A DNA stretch of 64,000 nucleotides from Prorocentrum cordatum (lineage: Eukaryota; Sar; Dinophyceae; Prorocentrales; Prorocentraceae), in the NCBI GenBank assembly GCA_963575745.1, contig CAUYUJ010018656.1:1-64000 (forward strand), in the 5' to 3' direction. Below are positions 11,608-22,234 of this stretch, piece after piece. Positions within the stretch are counted from its first letter, which is position 1. The number at the start of each line of letters is the position of its first letter. The translations under genes were made by a program, and so were the position numbers. The notes beneath the pieces are model-generated. The model was not told the DNA's origin, did no database searches, and saw only the letters and a list, made by a program, of their open reading frames with translations.

Positions 11608-11785
11608 TCTCCTTCTCCCCCTCCTCTCCTGCGCTTGCCCCCTTCGCCTTCCTGTTTCCTCCTCCTTTGATACTCCCCCGCCTCCCCCTTCCCTCGTGGT
11701 GTTCCTCCGCTGGTCTCTCCTCCACATCCTTCTTTCTCCACCTCCTCGTCTTCCTCCTCCTCCTCCTCCTCTTCCATCTGCCTGC
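11350..11785. repeat. (GTC)n and CTC-rich microsatellites
   Basis: GTC triplets (with GCC interruptions) from 11350 to 11608, then CTC-rich sequence to about 11785. Long Ser/Val/Arg/Asp/Thr homopolymer frames here are repeat products. Confidence 0.95.
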
Positions 11786-12092
11786 ACTCGTCTCCCATCT
11801 TTTTGACATACCCAGGCGCTTGTGGCAAAGTCTGCCACACTGCCAGCGCATCGCTCTAGAAACACGCGCTTTCCAGCTCGAGGTGGTCTGCCGTGTGACG
11901 GCTCGCTTCCCCGGCGGAAGGGAGAGGCCGCCAGATACAGTGCAGGAAGATGAGTGGCGAGAGGAAACAAGGGGAAGGGGGGGATGCTGGCGGACCTCGG
12001 ACAGAATACCCTCCGCCGAGAACAGGAGACCCTCCGCCGGCCGAAACGCACAGAACTTCGCGGAGCACACCCCGCAGGGCGAACAGGAGCAC

Positions 12093-12335
12093 CCAACAGA
12101 CGAGAACGACACCAGGGTACGGTAGGTTCGCGTCGTGTCGACCGGCGGCGACCCCAGCGCGGGCGTTCAAGGTGGAACGCCGCCGGCGGCCCAGAATCGA
12201 TCGACGTGGAACGATCGGACGCTGCGGCAGCGGCCGATCGTTCAAGGTGGAACGATCCAGCGCGGCGTCAAAAACCAACGCCGGGGTCGACACGACGCGA
12301 GCCTGCCGCATCCAACAGACAAGAATGACACCAGG
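12093..12335. mobile_element. Foldback element F9 between 24-bp direct repeats
   Basis: The direct repeat CCAACAGACGAGAACGACAC followed by CAGG (12093-12116) recurs at 12312-12335 with 22 of 24 matches. Between them, 12117-12311 has inverted ends (TAGGTTCGCGTCGTGTCGAC on the left against CAGGCTCGCGTCGTGTCGAC on the other strand) and two inner GTTCAAGGTGGAACG palindromes. No coding capacity. Direct repeats this long are not usual for DNA transposons. Confidence 0.7.
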
Positions 12336-12509
12336 TCGGGCGACGAAATCTATACATATCCACTGCTCCCTGACTATGCCCATCTTGAACTCAGGAGCTG
12401 TGTATGCGCTCTCCCTGGCCAAGCCAGGAGGGCGTGGCGTATACACCGCTGCGGGGTTGAGGATGGGCCTGGCCAGGGAGCAGTGGATATGTATAGATTT
12501 CGTCGCCCT
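12336..12509. mobile_element. Foldback element F1, copy 1
   Basis: A 174-bp hairpin. The outer 35 bp, beginning GGGCGACGAAATCTATACAT, are matched perfectly by the complement at 12475-12509. The inner arms are imperfect, and the loop (about 12413-12434) contains CCTGGCCAAGCCAGGAGG. ACCAGG flanks both sides (12330-12335 and 12510-12515), a likely target duplication. Loop and inner arms relate it to the hairpins at 38.8, 46.2 and 49.8 kb. Confidence 0.85.
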
Positions 12510-12639
12510 ACCAGGGTGCCCTCACTGAGCCGACCTCGGCCGCTGCGCCTCGGTCCGACCGCAGAGAGGGGGGGCCCGCAGAGCCAGGCGCTGCAGCTCT
12601 TCGCACAGGGCGCCTGCGCCCGGCTTCGGGCCCCCCGGT

Positions 12640-12797
12640 CCTCCTCCTCCTCCTCCTCCTCCTCCTCCTCTCCTCCTCCTCCTTCCTCCTCCTCCCCCCC
12701 CCCCTCCTCCTCCTCCTCCTCCCCCTCCCCCTCCTCCTCCTCCTCCTCCTCCTCCTCCTCCTCCTCCTCCTCCTCCTCCTCCTCCTCCTCCTCCTCC
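12640..12797. repeat. (CTC)n microsatellite
   Basis: CTC triplets with C-run interruptions. Confidence 0.96.
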
Positions 12798-12838
12798 GGC
12801 CCGAGACATGGCGCGGAGCAATGAGGTCCAGGGCTCTG

Positions 12839-13005
12839 TCAGGAGGGGAAAAAACACACAGACACAATTCATCGTCGGCCCCCCGGAAAATACTGGAAGA
12901 TATGGGAAGTGGGGGGGGGAAGACAAAAACCCAGGAAATATGTGAAAGTATGGGGCATCCTTTTATTTGTGTGTGTATTTATTTGTGTGTCCCAGGGCCC
13001 CTTCA
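12839..13005. mobile_element. TIR element B, copy 1
   Basis: A 167-bp insertion starting TCAGGAGGGGAAAAAACACA and ending in TTTGTGTGTCCCAGGGCC plus CCTTCA, forming imperfect inverted ends. CTCTG flanks both sides (12834-12838 and 13006-13010). The interior is richer in A and T than its surroundings (AAATATG, TTTTATTTGTG). The homologous copy is 34534-34694. Confidence 0.8.
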
Positions 13006-13361
13006 CTCTGGTCGCAAGGTTTCAGTCTTTCTCCGCAGCGCCAGATCCCAGACGGCAGGGGGCAGGGGGGAGGCGAGAGCATTGGCGAGAGTGTCGGGGA
13101 GCCGTGAGCCTGGAGTTCGCCAGAGCTCGGGGGTTGCCGGCGCTTCTGGACGAGCCCCGTCCTGGATCTTGACGGTCCAGCTTTCGTGGTTTGTCTGCAG
13201 CGGGCGTTCGCGTCCAATTTGAGGCTGGGTCTCGCCATGTTTCTGCGGATGGCCCTGTCAAGCCAACCCGAGTCCCCCGAACCCGAGTCTAAGGCATCCC
13301 TGACTCTGGACGTCTTGGGCCCCCCTGGGGAGCCACTTGGGGGGGCATCTGTGGTCTCTCG

Positions 13362-13500
13362 GGCTGCTCTGGAGTCGGCCCTGTTGGGCTTGTGTTGGGG
13401 CCTTTCCTTTCTAGGACTCCCTGATAAGGGGCTGCTCTGGAGTCGGGGCTCGCCGTGGCTTGTGTTGGGGCCTTTCCTTTCTAGGACTCCCTGATAAGGG
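13362..13500. repeat. 68-bp tandem duplication
   Basis: The segment from GGCTGCTCTGGAGTCGG to ACTCCCTGATAAGG occurs at 13362-13430 and again at 13430-13500, nearly identical. The preceding 350 bp hold no recognisable gene. Confidence 0.9.
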
Positions 13501-13695
13501 GTCCGAGCAGGTGGGGTCGGAGGGTCGCGCCGCATCGCCGATGCCTCCCCGATGCGTCGGCAATGCGGCTAGAGGAGAGCCGATGTTCTCAACGCCGACG
13601 TCGCCGATGCATCGCGGACGTCGCTGATGCATCGCCCGTGCATCGGCGATGCATCGGCGATGTGGTGCAATTCTCCGGGTCCATCTACTCGGACC
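13499..13695. mobile_element. Foldback element F2, copy 1
   Basis: Left arm (GGTCCGAGCAGGTGGGGTCG) and right arm (complement GGTCCGAGTAGATGGACCCG) are inverted. The interior is made of GCATCGGCGATGC-type palindromes in series. Two more copies lie at 48111-48300 and 48908-49072. Confidence 0.8.
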
Positions 13696-13779
13696 GCATC
13701 CAGGATGCTTCTATTCTTGAGACACGAGGGTTGATTGGTTCTGCTCTTGTTTTGTTTAGCCGTCCGCTGACTGTCGCCG

Positions 13780-14012
13780 TCGTCATCGCAGGCGCCGTCG
13801 TCGCGGACGCAGTCGGCGCCGCCGTTGCTTTCGCCGTCGCCGCCGTCGTCGCCGTCGTCGCCATCGTTGCCGTTGCCGTCGTCGTCGTTGTTGACTTCGT
13901 CGTCGTCGTCGAGCTCGTCGTCGTGGTCGTCGTTGTGATCGTCGTCGCCGTCGCCGTCGCCGTGGTCGTCGTTGTCGTCGTCGTCGTCGTCGTCGTCGTC
14001 GTTTTGATCGTC
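13780..14012. repeat. (GTC)n microsatellite
   Basis: GTC triplets with GCC and GTG interruptions over about 230 bp. Confidence 0.95.
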
Positions 14013-15060
14013 GCCCCCATTGCCGCGGTCACCTCTGTGGTTGCGGCCCCTCGTGTCTCGGGCCGAGTTTTCCCTGGCCCACTGCGCAGCCATGTGCAGC
14101 AGCCGGCTCTCCCCCTCGCACCGCCGTGGTCCGCGCATCGCGGGCATGGCACTCCTGCTGTATGGTCGCCAGAGGGCTGAGATGCTGCGGCCTGGTGCTT
14201 TCTGTTTCTTCTGTAGCAACGCATGGGGGCCTTGTATGCCCTCGAACTTGCGCCTTCAGAGTCCGTCAGCGTGTGCTAGCGCCCAGGGAGACAGTCCCGA
14301 GTTATTGTCGATTTGCGTCGTTGCGGCGTCGGCTAGCGTCTGGCTAATCAAGAGTTCTCGGGATCCAGCAGGATGACATGGGATGCTCCCATGAGAGGTT
14401 GCCGCAGAAATGTATCTCCAGCCCGCACGTGTCTGAGTGCTGCCCACGAGCGTTGACTGCCAGGGATCTCGATGATTCCATCAGGTATTCGGCAGCAGAG
14501 GTGTCTGGTGGTTTCCAAGCACGGCTTGTGGGGCTCCACTACCTTGCTTGTTGCACGGTCTCACGATGTTGCTGAACACTAGGGAGCGGGTCGCCGCTTG
14601 GGGAAAATTCCAGAATCTGACGGTTGGCGCGCGGGGTTTCTGTAAGCCGAGCAGATCTTGCATATGTAAGGCTCGTGAAGGGTGTTGCGAGTGGAGCGCA
14701 ACTCGTAGAACGCATCAGAAGTGAAAATATGATTGACGCTTCGCGTACACGGTAAGTCTGACCGAGGTATAAGATCGAGGTCAGTTCGGGGAGGGTACCC
14801 TGATGATCTTCGTGCTTGTTGGATGTTCTTGTGCATTCTGGGGAGGGTACCTCAGATGCTCTGTTTGTTTTGCCCGCCGGAGGGTATCGTGTTCTTGAAG
14901 GGTGTTCTTCTGGCCTTGGTCCGATGCTCAGTAGCCCATCCATCAGCGATGCCCCGGCGAGTCGCATTGATCAGGGAAGTGTGGGATCACGAACTGGAAC
15001 AAAGCGGGGGGCGGCCGTCGAACGGAGATCAGCCTGAGCTGGCCTAGGAGTCAATAGTCC
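14013..15060. other. No gene recognised; one dispersed motif
   Basis: About 1 kb of mainly unique sequence. At 14762-14805 the phrase GACCGAGGTATAAGATCGAG and neighbouring GTTGGATG recur at 52535-52610, so this is part of a dispersed repeat. It does not match any structural RNA I can recall. No coding domain was seen. Confidence 0.5.
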
Positions 15061-15079
15061 TGGCCACTGCAGATCCGTA

Positions 15080-15440
15080 TGCGAGCCTCTTGGCAGCTCA
15101 CTTGGGCAACCTTGGGGCCCTCACGGGGCCCCTTTTGGATACCCTTGAGGCCCTCTTGGGGCCCTCTTGGGCCCCAAGCCCTCTTTGGCCCCTCTTGGAG
15201 GCCTTGGGTGCCCTCGTCGAGCCATCTCACAGGGCCCATGTCGATCCGATCGGTCCGATTTGTGTCGATTCCGGCCGGCCCGATCCGATTCGATTCCGAT
15301 CTTCCGACAATCCGGTGCGGCCCGTCGCTTGCATGGCGGTGTTGTGCATCCTGACGCGGCCGATCCGATTCGATGCCGATTCGATGCTGGCCGTTCCTGT
15401 CTCTCGGGCCACGGATCAAATATGGGGGGCCCAAAAGTCG
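15080..15440. repeat. CTTGGGGCC-type and GATCCGATT-type degenerate repeats
   Basis: 15080-15235 consists of CTTGGGGCCCTC units, like those at 53.9-54.6 kb and 56.0-56.6 kb. 15236-15440 is rich in CGATCCGATTCGATTCC units, resembling the interior of intron-like repeat J. Confidence 0.7.
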
Positions 15441-15640
15441 GGCGGGGCTAGGACGAGGATGCATCCGTTCTGGAGCGTTCCGGGACGCGCTCAGAGCGTT
15501 TCGGAGCGCTCTGTGAAGGCCGCGGCGCCCGAGACATTTTCCAGAGTCGCGAGATCTCATAGACTCCCGACGGCGACGGCGACGGCGACGACGATGACGA
15601 CGGCGACGACAGCGTCGCATACACGCCGAAGGGGCGGCGG

Positions 15641-15907
15641 ATATCTCAGGCCCCCGTTCCGACTGCACCCTGCGCGAGTCGGACCGAACGAAAGGGGGGG
15701 ATAGGGAAAGGGGGGGTTACGAAATCTGCTGCATGCAGCTGGTTTCGGCCCCGCCGCTGCGCCCATCCCTCGATGCATGGGCGCCTCCAGGCGCCGGGAG
15801 GCGCTGGGAAAATCAGCTACACGAGCTGATTCTCTACCCTACCCTTTGCTATCCCCCCTTTCGTCCCCCCCGAATATCTCAGGCCCCCGTTCCGACTGCA
15901 CCCTGCG
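15641..15907. mobile_element. TIR element E, copy 2, between 34-bp direct repeats
   Basis: Element 15675-15873 has inverted ends (CGAACGAAAGGGGGGGATAG against the complement of CTATCCCCCCTTTCGTCC). It is bracketed by a 34-bp sequence beginning ATATCTCAGGCCCCCGTTCC that is identical at 15641-15674 and 15874-15907. The same internal landmarks occur in copy 1 at 5.1 kb, where the long direct repeats are absent. Confidence 0.8.
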
Positions 15908-16008
15908 TGGGGCGGCCGCGCAAGGGGCCAGGGCGTCCCGAGCGACGGCGCGCGCGCGCGCCCGCCAGACCAGCCGCCCTCGGAGGGCTCCAGGAAGCAC
16001 GCCGAAGG

Positions 16009-16323
16009 CCGCCCCCCCCCCCCCCCCCCAGAGGGGGGGGGAGGAGGAGGAGGAGAGGAGTAGGAGGAGAGTAGGAGGAGGAGTAGGAGGAGGAGGAGGA
16101 GGAGGAGGAGGAGGAGGAGGAAAAGGAATAATAACAGTAACATTATGGATAATAGAAATACGATGATGAAACATCGGATTAATGTTTACACTGATAATAG
16201 TCATGCGAATAATAATGAGAAGCAGTCTCATACGAATACGAAAACGAAACATGCCTAGCTTCGCTAGTATTATTGATAATAGTAATAGTAGCAAGGAGAA
16301 GACGCATCATACTACTACTACTC

Positions 16324-16354
<31 letters not shown>

Positions 16355-16515
16355 GACTACTACTTCTACTAGTGCTACTACTACTACTACTACTACGACG
16401 ACGACTGGTACTATTCTTACTACTACTACTACTCCTACTACTACGACTGGTACTATTACTACTACTACTACTACTACTACTACGACGACTACTTCTACTA
16501 CTACTACTTCTACTT

Positions 16516-16563
<48 letters not shown>

Positions 16564-17015
16564 GTATTACTACTACTACTACCACTATCCAACTACCACT
16601 ACCACTACTGACTACTACTACTACTACTACTAACTAACTACTACTACTACTACTACTACTAACTTACTACTACTACTACTTATCTACTACTACTACTACT
16701 CTACTACCTACTACGCCTAACTTCTACTACTGCACTACTACTACTACTACTACTACTGGTATATTCTTATTACTACTACTTTTAAGACTCTTTCTACTAC
16801 TACTTCACTTTCGCCTCTCTTGCTTTGTAAGACTAAACTACTACACTACTGACTACTACTACTACGTACTACTACTACTACTACTACTACTAACTACGAC
16901 TAACTACTACTACTTACTACTACGACTACGACTACGAACTAAGACTACGACTACCGACTACCACTACCACTACCTACTACTACTATAACTACTACTACTA
17001 CGAACTACCTACTAA

Positions 17016-17047
<32 letters not shown>

Positions 17048-17183
17048 ACATACTGCTTCGTCTTCTACTTCTTCTTCTACTACTACTACTATTACTACTA
17101 CCTTACTCTACTTACTACTAACTAACTACTACTACTACTACTACTACTACTATCGACTACTACTACTACTACTACCACCACGA

Positions 17184-17227
<44 letters not shown>

Positions 17228-17228
17228 G

Positions 17229-17281
<53 letters not shown>

Positions 17282-17285
17282 CACG
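16009..17285. repeat. (GAG)n and about 1 kb of (ACT)n
   Basis: A poly-C/poly-G stretch and GAG tract at 16009-16125, AT-rich degenerate sequence at 16131-16305, then a roughly 980-bp (ACT)n array at 16306-17285 with short interruptions. This is the longest microsatellite in the window. Confidence 0.97.
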
Positions 17286-17319
17286 ATTCTTACGAATGAG
17301 ACCGGAGAAAAAACAATCA

Positions 17320-17525
17320 TGGGGCTATAGGGCTATGCGGCTATAGGGCTATTGAGCTATAGGGCTATAGGGCTATAGAGCTGTAGGGCTAAGAGCTGTA
17401 GGGCTATAGGACTATAGGGCTATAGAGCTGTAGGGCTATAGGACTATAGGGCACCCCTGGGCACCCGGGCACCCCCGAGCACGCACCCGGGCACCCGGGC
17501 ACTCCCGGACACCTGGGCACTTGGG
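17320..17525. repeat. GGCTATAGG minisatellite and GGGCACCC repeats
   Basis: Nine-base GGCTATAGG-type units run to about 17450, then degenerate GGGCACCCGGGCAC units to 17525. Confidence 0.9.
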
Positions 17526-18055
17526 CGTGCGGCGAAAATCGGCGGTAAACCTAACCTAAGCATATGAATCCGCTAGGACCCCTACAGAGGCAAGCTCTGA
17601 TTGGGGAATATGACGAGTACTGCTACGTATAAAGAATATTCATAGTACCAATAATACGCATATTACTACGAGTGCAAATGATAATAATGATCGTAAGCAG
17701 GCGAATGCTACTACGACTAAGAGTATTCATATCATTGGTCATACGAATACTGATAATAATGCTCGTCACAATAAGACTCCCACCACGAATCATACGACGA
17801 ATACGAATCACAATCACAGTAATATGGATACGAATGCTAACATTGAGTATCATACTACTCGTACGACAATGGCGAACATTATTACTACCATAGTAATGAT
17901 AGGTATGGTACTACTGTTCAGAAGACACATACGAATAGTAACATTAAGTGGGCGAATAATGATATCATTATTACGACGCTTAAGACTAATATGAAGAAGA
18001 CTTAGACGACGAAGCATAATACGACTAATAAGATTAAGAGGAGGAGCAGGAGGAG
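17526..18055. other. AT-rich sequence without genes
   Basis: Low-GC sequence with AATACGAA, ACTACGA and AATAATGA fragments, probably decayed microsatellite. No gene seen. Confidence 0.55.
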
Positions 18056-18298
18056 TAGGAGGAGAGGGATGAATATGGAGGATGGAGGGTAAGAGATGGA
18101 TGATGGATGGTGGGGAGGATGGAGGATGGACGAGGATGGAGGATGTAGATGGAGGATGAGGAGGAGGAGGAGGAATACTAATGACAAGTATGATTCGACT
18201 AAGCATGATAACATGACCACTAAGAGTATTAATATGAAGAAACAGAGGAGGAGGAGGAGGAGGAGGAGGAGGAGGAGGAGGAGGAGGAGGAGGGATGC
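18056..18298. repeat. (GGA/GGAT)n microsatellite
   Basis: GGA-rich tract with GGAT interruptions, ending in pure GGA at 18245-18292. Confidence 0.95.
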
Positions 18299-18950
18299 GA
18301 CCAGGACTCAACCTCCTTCTCCGCCTTCAGCTTGAACGGGCCCTCGACGCACTCGAAGGCCTCGAGCCTGCCGTTTCCGCGCTGCTGAGGGATTCTTATC
18401 TGCTCCACCGTGCCGCAGGAGATGAGGCCGAGCTCCTGCAGCCGCTGCGCCTTCTCGCGGAGCTGCACCAGCAGGGTCTCCTCTTCCTCTCCGTGGTCTC
18501 CTCCAGCTTCGGGACGCCCAGCACCGTCTTCGGCATCGCTCGGTTGGTGCCCCCGTGCCCCCTTCCTCGCCCTTCGGCTCGAAGATGTCGCCCTCGGACT
18601 CCACCTCGTCGTGCTGTTCTTTGTCTTGTTTCTCTTCTCAGCTTCCCAGCCGTGGTCCTGCTCCACGGCCTCCTGCACATCCTGCTCGAAGCAGTCCTCG
18701 AAGTCGAGACGCGCCTCCGCCTCCGCCTCGAGGTCGACCTCCGAGAGGTCATCCCTGCAAGACCGTGCTCGTCGCCCTCCTCGCAAAAGCCGCTGTTGCA
18801 ACTCGCGTGCTGAGGGTTCGTGCCCTCCTCCTCCCAGGACACCTCCTCGAGCCCAGCACTGGAGCCTCCGCTTCCAGGGCTGGCACCACCCTCGTGGCCC
18901 GCTTCGCCTCGTTGGCGTGCAGTGGGGGCCCATGCCAAGGAACACCCTGC
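18290..18950 (-). pseudogene. Broken minus-strand coding relic, acidic and coil-rich
   Basis: Read on the minus strand, three frames in turn give protein-like segments. First comes an acidic Ser/Gly-rich piece around 18910-18770 (containing SAGLEEVSWEEEGTNPQHAS). Then DLSEVDLEAEAEARLDFEDC continues towards EQDVQEAVEQDHGWEAEKRN (about 18750-18640). Next is a short ESEGDIFEPKGEEGG piece. Last, a helical segment runs EEEETLLVQLREKAQRLQEL, GLISCGTVEQIRIPQQ and GRLEAFECVEGPFKLKAEKE (about 18485-18305). Frame changes between segments suggest indels or small introns. The family is not recognised. It ends at a GGA microsatellite, and its plus-strand frames look like shadows. The strand choice rests on amphipathic, charged composition only. 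Confidence 0.45.
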
Positions 18951-19084
18951 CTGCCTCCAGGGTGCCCTCTGGGTCTCCTGCATTTCGACGGCTTTCCCAT
19001 GGACAGCGCGACGTGCCCACACCACGAATCGATGGGCGCCATCGGGTCTCAGGGTTGGGTTCCTTGTGGAAGGTCTCCTGCGGA

Positions 19085-19440
19085 CTGGCCCCGTTGGCGT
19101 GCTCCTCCTCGTTGGCGTGCTCCTCCTCCTCGTTGGCGTGCTCCTCCTCCTCCTCGTGCTGTACCCTTCATGGCACGCTCCCGCCTCGTTGGCGTGCTCC
19201 TCCTGGCTCGTGTCCCCCGGCCGTCAGCCCGCCGTTGTGCAGGGTGCGACCGTTCGGCTCGCAACCCAGACTTGCCCTCTCCATCCTCCCTCCTCCCTCC
19301 TCCACCATCCTCCTCCTCCTCCTCCTCCTCCTCCTCCTCCTCCTCCTCCTCCTCCTCCTCCTCATCCTCCTCCTCCTCCCCCTCTTGTCCCTCCTCCTCC
19401 TCCTCCTCCTCCTCCTCCTCCTCCTCCTCCTCTTCCTCCA
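19085..19440. repeat. CTCGTTGGCGTGCTCCTCCT tandem repeat and (CTC)n
   Basis: Four or five 18-27 bp units of CTCGTTGGCGTGCTCCTCCT at 19095-19205, then unique sequence, then a (CTC)n tract at 19290-19440. Confidence 0.9.
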
Positions 19441-19703
19441 GTTTTCGGCTCGCGAGGAGCTGCCTCCCCCCTTGGGCGCCTGCGGGGCAGGCGAGGGGGA
19501 TAGGCTCCTGGCGCGCGCCGAGACCAGCGCTCGCGACGGCGGCTCCGCGGGAGACTGCCGCCCATCATCGAGCGCGACTGCAACGCAAGGAGGACAGGCT
19601 CCTCCTCCACGCCTGGTCGGGGCGCACGACCCCTGCGCTGGCAGCCAGGCTGCGCGGCGCGGCCCAGAGGCTGGACGACCATCACGGCTCCTCAGCAGGG
19701 GCG

Positions 19704-20970
19704 ATGGCGCCCTCACCGCCGCTGGCGAGAGTGCTGCGCGGGCCCCGCGAGCCTGTCTGGGGCTGCCAGTGCGGGAAGAGCAGCAACTGGACTTGCCGCA
19801 TCGTGTGCTCCTGCGGGCGGCAGGCTCCTCAGAAGATCGTCAACGCTGCCAAGAGGGCTGACCAGGAGGCGCGGAACAAGAAGCCCTCGCAGAGGGCAGG
19901 CGGCACAGGGCTCGTGCAGAAGCCTGCCCCGTGGTCCAAGGAGAGCGGCCTCACGGAGAAGCAGATCCGCGAGCTGGTGCTGCAGTGCATCTCCCAGCAG
20001 GCGGGCAGTCCCAAGGGGCCTCCATCGACTACGACACCAGCGGCCTCAGGAGCGGGCACTGGCGGCAAGGAGCAGGCGCAGCAGGGGCAGGGCAACATCC
20101 AGCAGCGCACGGAGCTCCAGGCGAAGATCAACTTCCACGAGAAGAGCCTCAAGGAGTGCAAGATCGTGGAGGCAGAGGGCGGCCCGATCCACCTCCTGCA
20201 CCAGCGGGCTCTCGACGACCTTCGGCAGCAGGCGCGCGAGTTGCGCCCCCCCCCCAGGTGCTGCATGCAAGGCCTCGTCCCAGAAGCTCGCGCGGTGCAG
20301 GCAGCAGCTGGACCGCTTCACGAGCGTCTTGCAGGGCCTCGAGGAGCAGCTGGCGGCTACCCAGCGCAAGATCCAGGACAAGCAGGAGGCCATCGCGGCA
20401 AAGCGTGCCGAGGTGGAGGTCCTGCGCAAGGAGAACGCGAAGCACGAGCAGACCATGCAGGCTGCACGGGGTGAAAAGCCCCACCCAGTCATCAAGGAGG
20501 AGGACCTGGTTGGCTTCGACCTCGCCGAGCAGCTCGACGGCGACGGCGCGAAGGAGGCCCTCGCGCAATTCAAGGCGAGCCCCCACTTCGACCAGATCCA
20601 GGCGGCCCTCCGCAAGCAGGCGGCAGAGAAGCTGGCTACGGCCATGGCTGAGGAACCTGGTGTTCATGCTCCTCATGCTGAGGGCGGTGGCGCAGGTGCA
20701 GCCGACGGACCGCCAGCTCGGGACGCCGATGACATGGACGAAGACGCCGACGGCTCCGCTCAGCCTCGAGGAGGTGATAAGCGCGGCGCCGCCTGGGTGG
20801 AGCTGGCCAAGGATGACGTCGGCGCCCTCTGGCAGCAGCTCCTCAGCAGCGGGCGGCAGCCTTCGGACTGGACCAAGGAGCAGCTGGCCGACGCCTTCAC
20901 GCAGGTCCAGAGCAGCAAGCACCGCAGGACCGCTGCAGGCTCCCTGGGCACAGGCACGCTGCCTGGGTAA
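19704..20970 (+). pseudogene. Retrotransposon N-terminal region: zinc finger and coiled coil
   Basis: From the ATG at 19704 the frame reads a WGCQCGKSSNWTC then CSCGRQAP finger (cysteines spaced CxC, later CxC), a Lys/Glu-rich linker, and helices with LQAKINFHEKSLKECKIVEA. A C-run at about 20247-20256 shifts the frame. The reading resumes in the next frame with a clear coiled coil (LEEQLAATQRKIQDKQEAIA, then EVEVLRKENAKHEQTMQAAR) and ends at a TAA at 20968. This corresponds to the nucleic-acid-binding N-terminal part of such elements. The start was chosen as the first ATG upstream of the finger; the true start may be further upstream. Confidence 0.75.
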
Positions 20971-22234
20971 CCCGCCCTTGGTCAGCGGGCCACTGGCCGC
21001 CAGCGCGGGCGCCAAGGAGCTACAGGTGCCAGCAGCGGTCACCATCACGCGCACCTTCGAGACCTTCAACGCCAACCAGGGAAAGCTAACCCTCCAGAAG
21101 CGGCTGAAAAGGTCAACAGCAATGGTCATCATGGCCCAGGAGATCGGCTACGGCATCGACGATTGCGAGAGCCTCTCTTCTTGGGCAACGGCACGCGGCT
21201 GGCAAAGCCTCATCGTGCCCGGGCTGCCCTCACGATGACACCTCCCTTCTGCAGGTCTGGCAGTCTTCGCCGGGGAGGGGATCGGGCTGCGCGGGCCCAC
21301 GTACCCTGACGATGCCCCGCCCAGACGTGCAGGCAGCGCCAACGAGACCATCTCGCACGGCGCCGAGCTCGTCCGCGGCAGGGCCCAGTACGTCGTCGTG
21401 GAGCTGCCGAACTGGCCGCCGCTCAACGTCGTCAACGTCTACCTCCACACAGGGGAGGGCATGAGCAGCCGCAACGCCAGCATCCTCATGACGGCGGGGC
21501 TTGCGCTCGCGGGCCAGGCTCACCCTGGCATCATCGGCTGCGACTGGAACATGGACGTGCAGGTTGTCAAGGACTCCAGCTTCCCCGTGCACGCGCAGCT
21601 GGAGATGGTCACCCCGAGGCACGCGACCTGCAGGACAGCGGCGTCGGTCTCAACCATCGACTACTTCGGGCTGACCACGGGCTCCATGCGCATGCTAGCT
21701 GCATGCAAGGCCGACTTGGCCTGGGCGGTAAAGCCGCATCGACCAGTTCAGCTAAAACTGACAGCGGGTACTTCAGGTAAAGCCGCGGAGGGCACCAATC
21801 TCAGGTTCCTCACCTACGTCGGCGGCGCGAAGATACCAGCGCAGACAGTGCACGGCCCATTCCTCGAGGAGAGCAGCTGGTCCCTGGAGCGCAGCTTCGC
21901 TGAGCAGGCGCCGCGCATGGCCAAGGAGGCGCCCGCCGCAGTCGCCCGGCGTTTCCTCTCGAAGGCTTGGGGCAGATGGGCGACCAGGGCGGCCTCGAGG
22001 CTCGGGCATCTCACAGGCACGGAGGTGCGGGCCAGCGCCTACGCGCGTCCGCTCCAAGCCAAGTGGGTCGAGCGCGAGCACGGGATCCTCACGGATGATG
22101 AGGTGCAGGCGATCGCGGATGGCTGGAAGTGGCTGCAGGACTGCCTGGCGGGCCTCTCCACTGCAAAGGCGAATGCCAGGACACCTGAAGGCCGACAGGT
22201 CCTCGACAACGAGGCAGGGCTTCCTCGCTGTTGA
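20962..22234 (+). pseudogene. Retrotransposon endonuclease (EEP) domain
   Basis: The domain opens with TFETFNAN and VIMAQEIGYG, the position of the metal-binding Glu in apurinic-type endonucleases. It continues through GCDWNMDVQV (about 21536-21560, the GDWN-like motif), STIDYFGL (about 21650) and KPHRPVQL (about 21735, the final SDH-like His). A TGA at 21236-21238 interrupts the frame between VPGLPSR and SAGLAVFAGE. Helical linker sequence follows to 22234. By family knowledge this domain nicks target DNA to prime reverse transcription. The premature stop means this copy cannot make the whole polyprotein. Confidence 0.85.

Noticed and set aside
20149-21132. 327-codon minus-strand frame
   Set aside because: It is the antisense of the retrotransposon coiled-coil and endonuclease region, which has clear sense-strand motifs.
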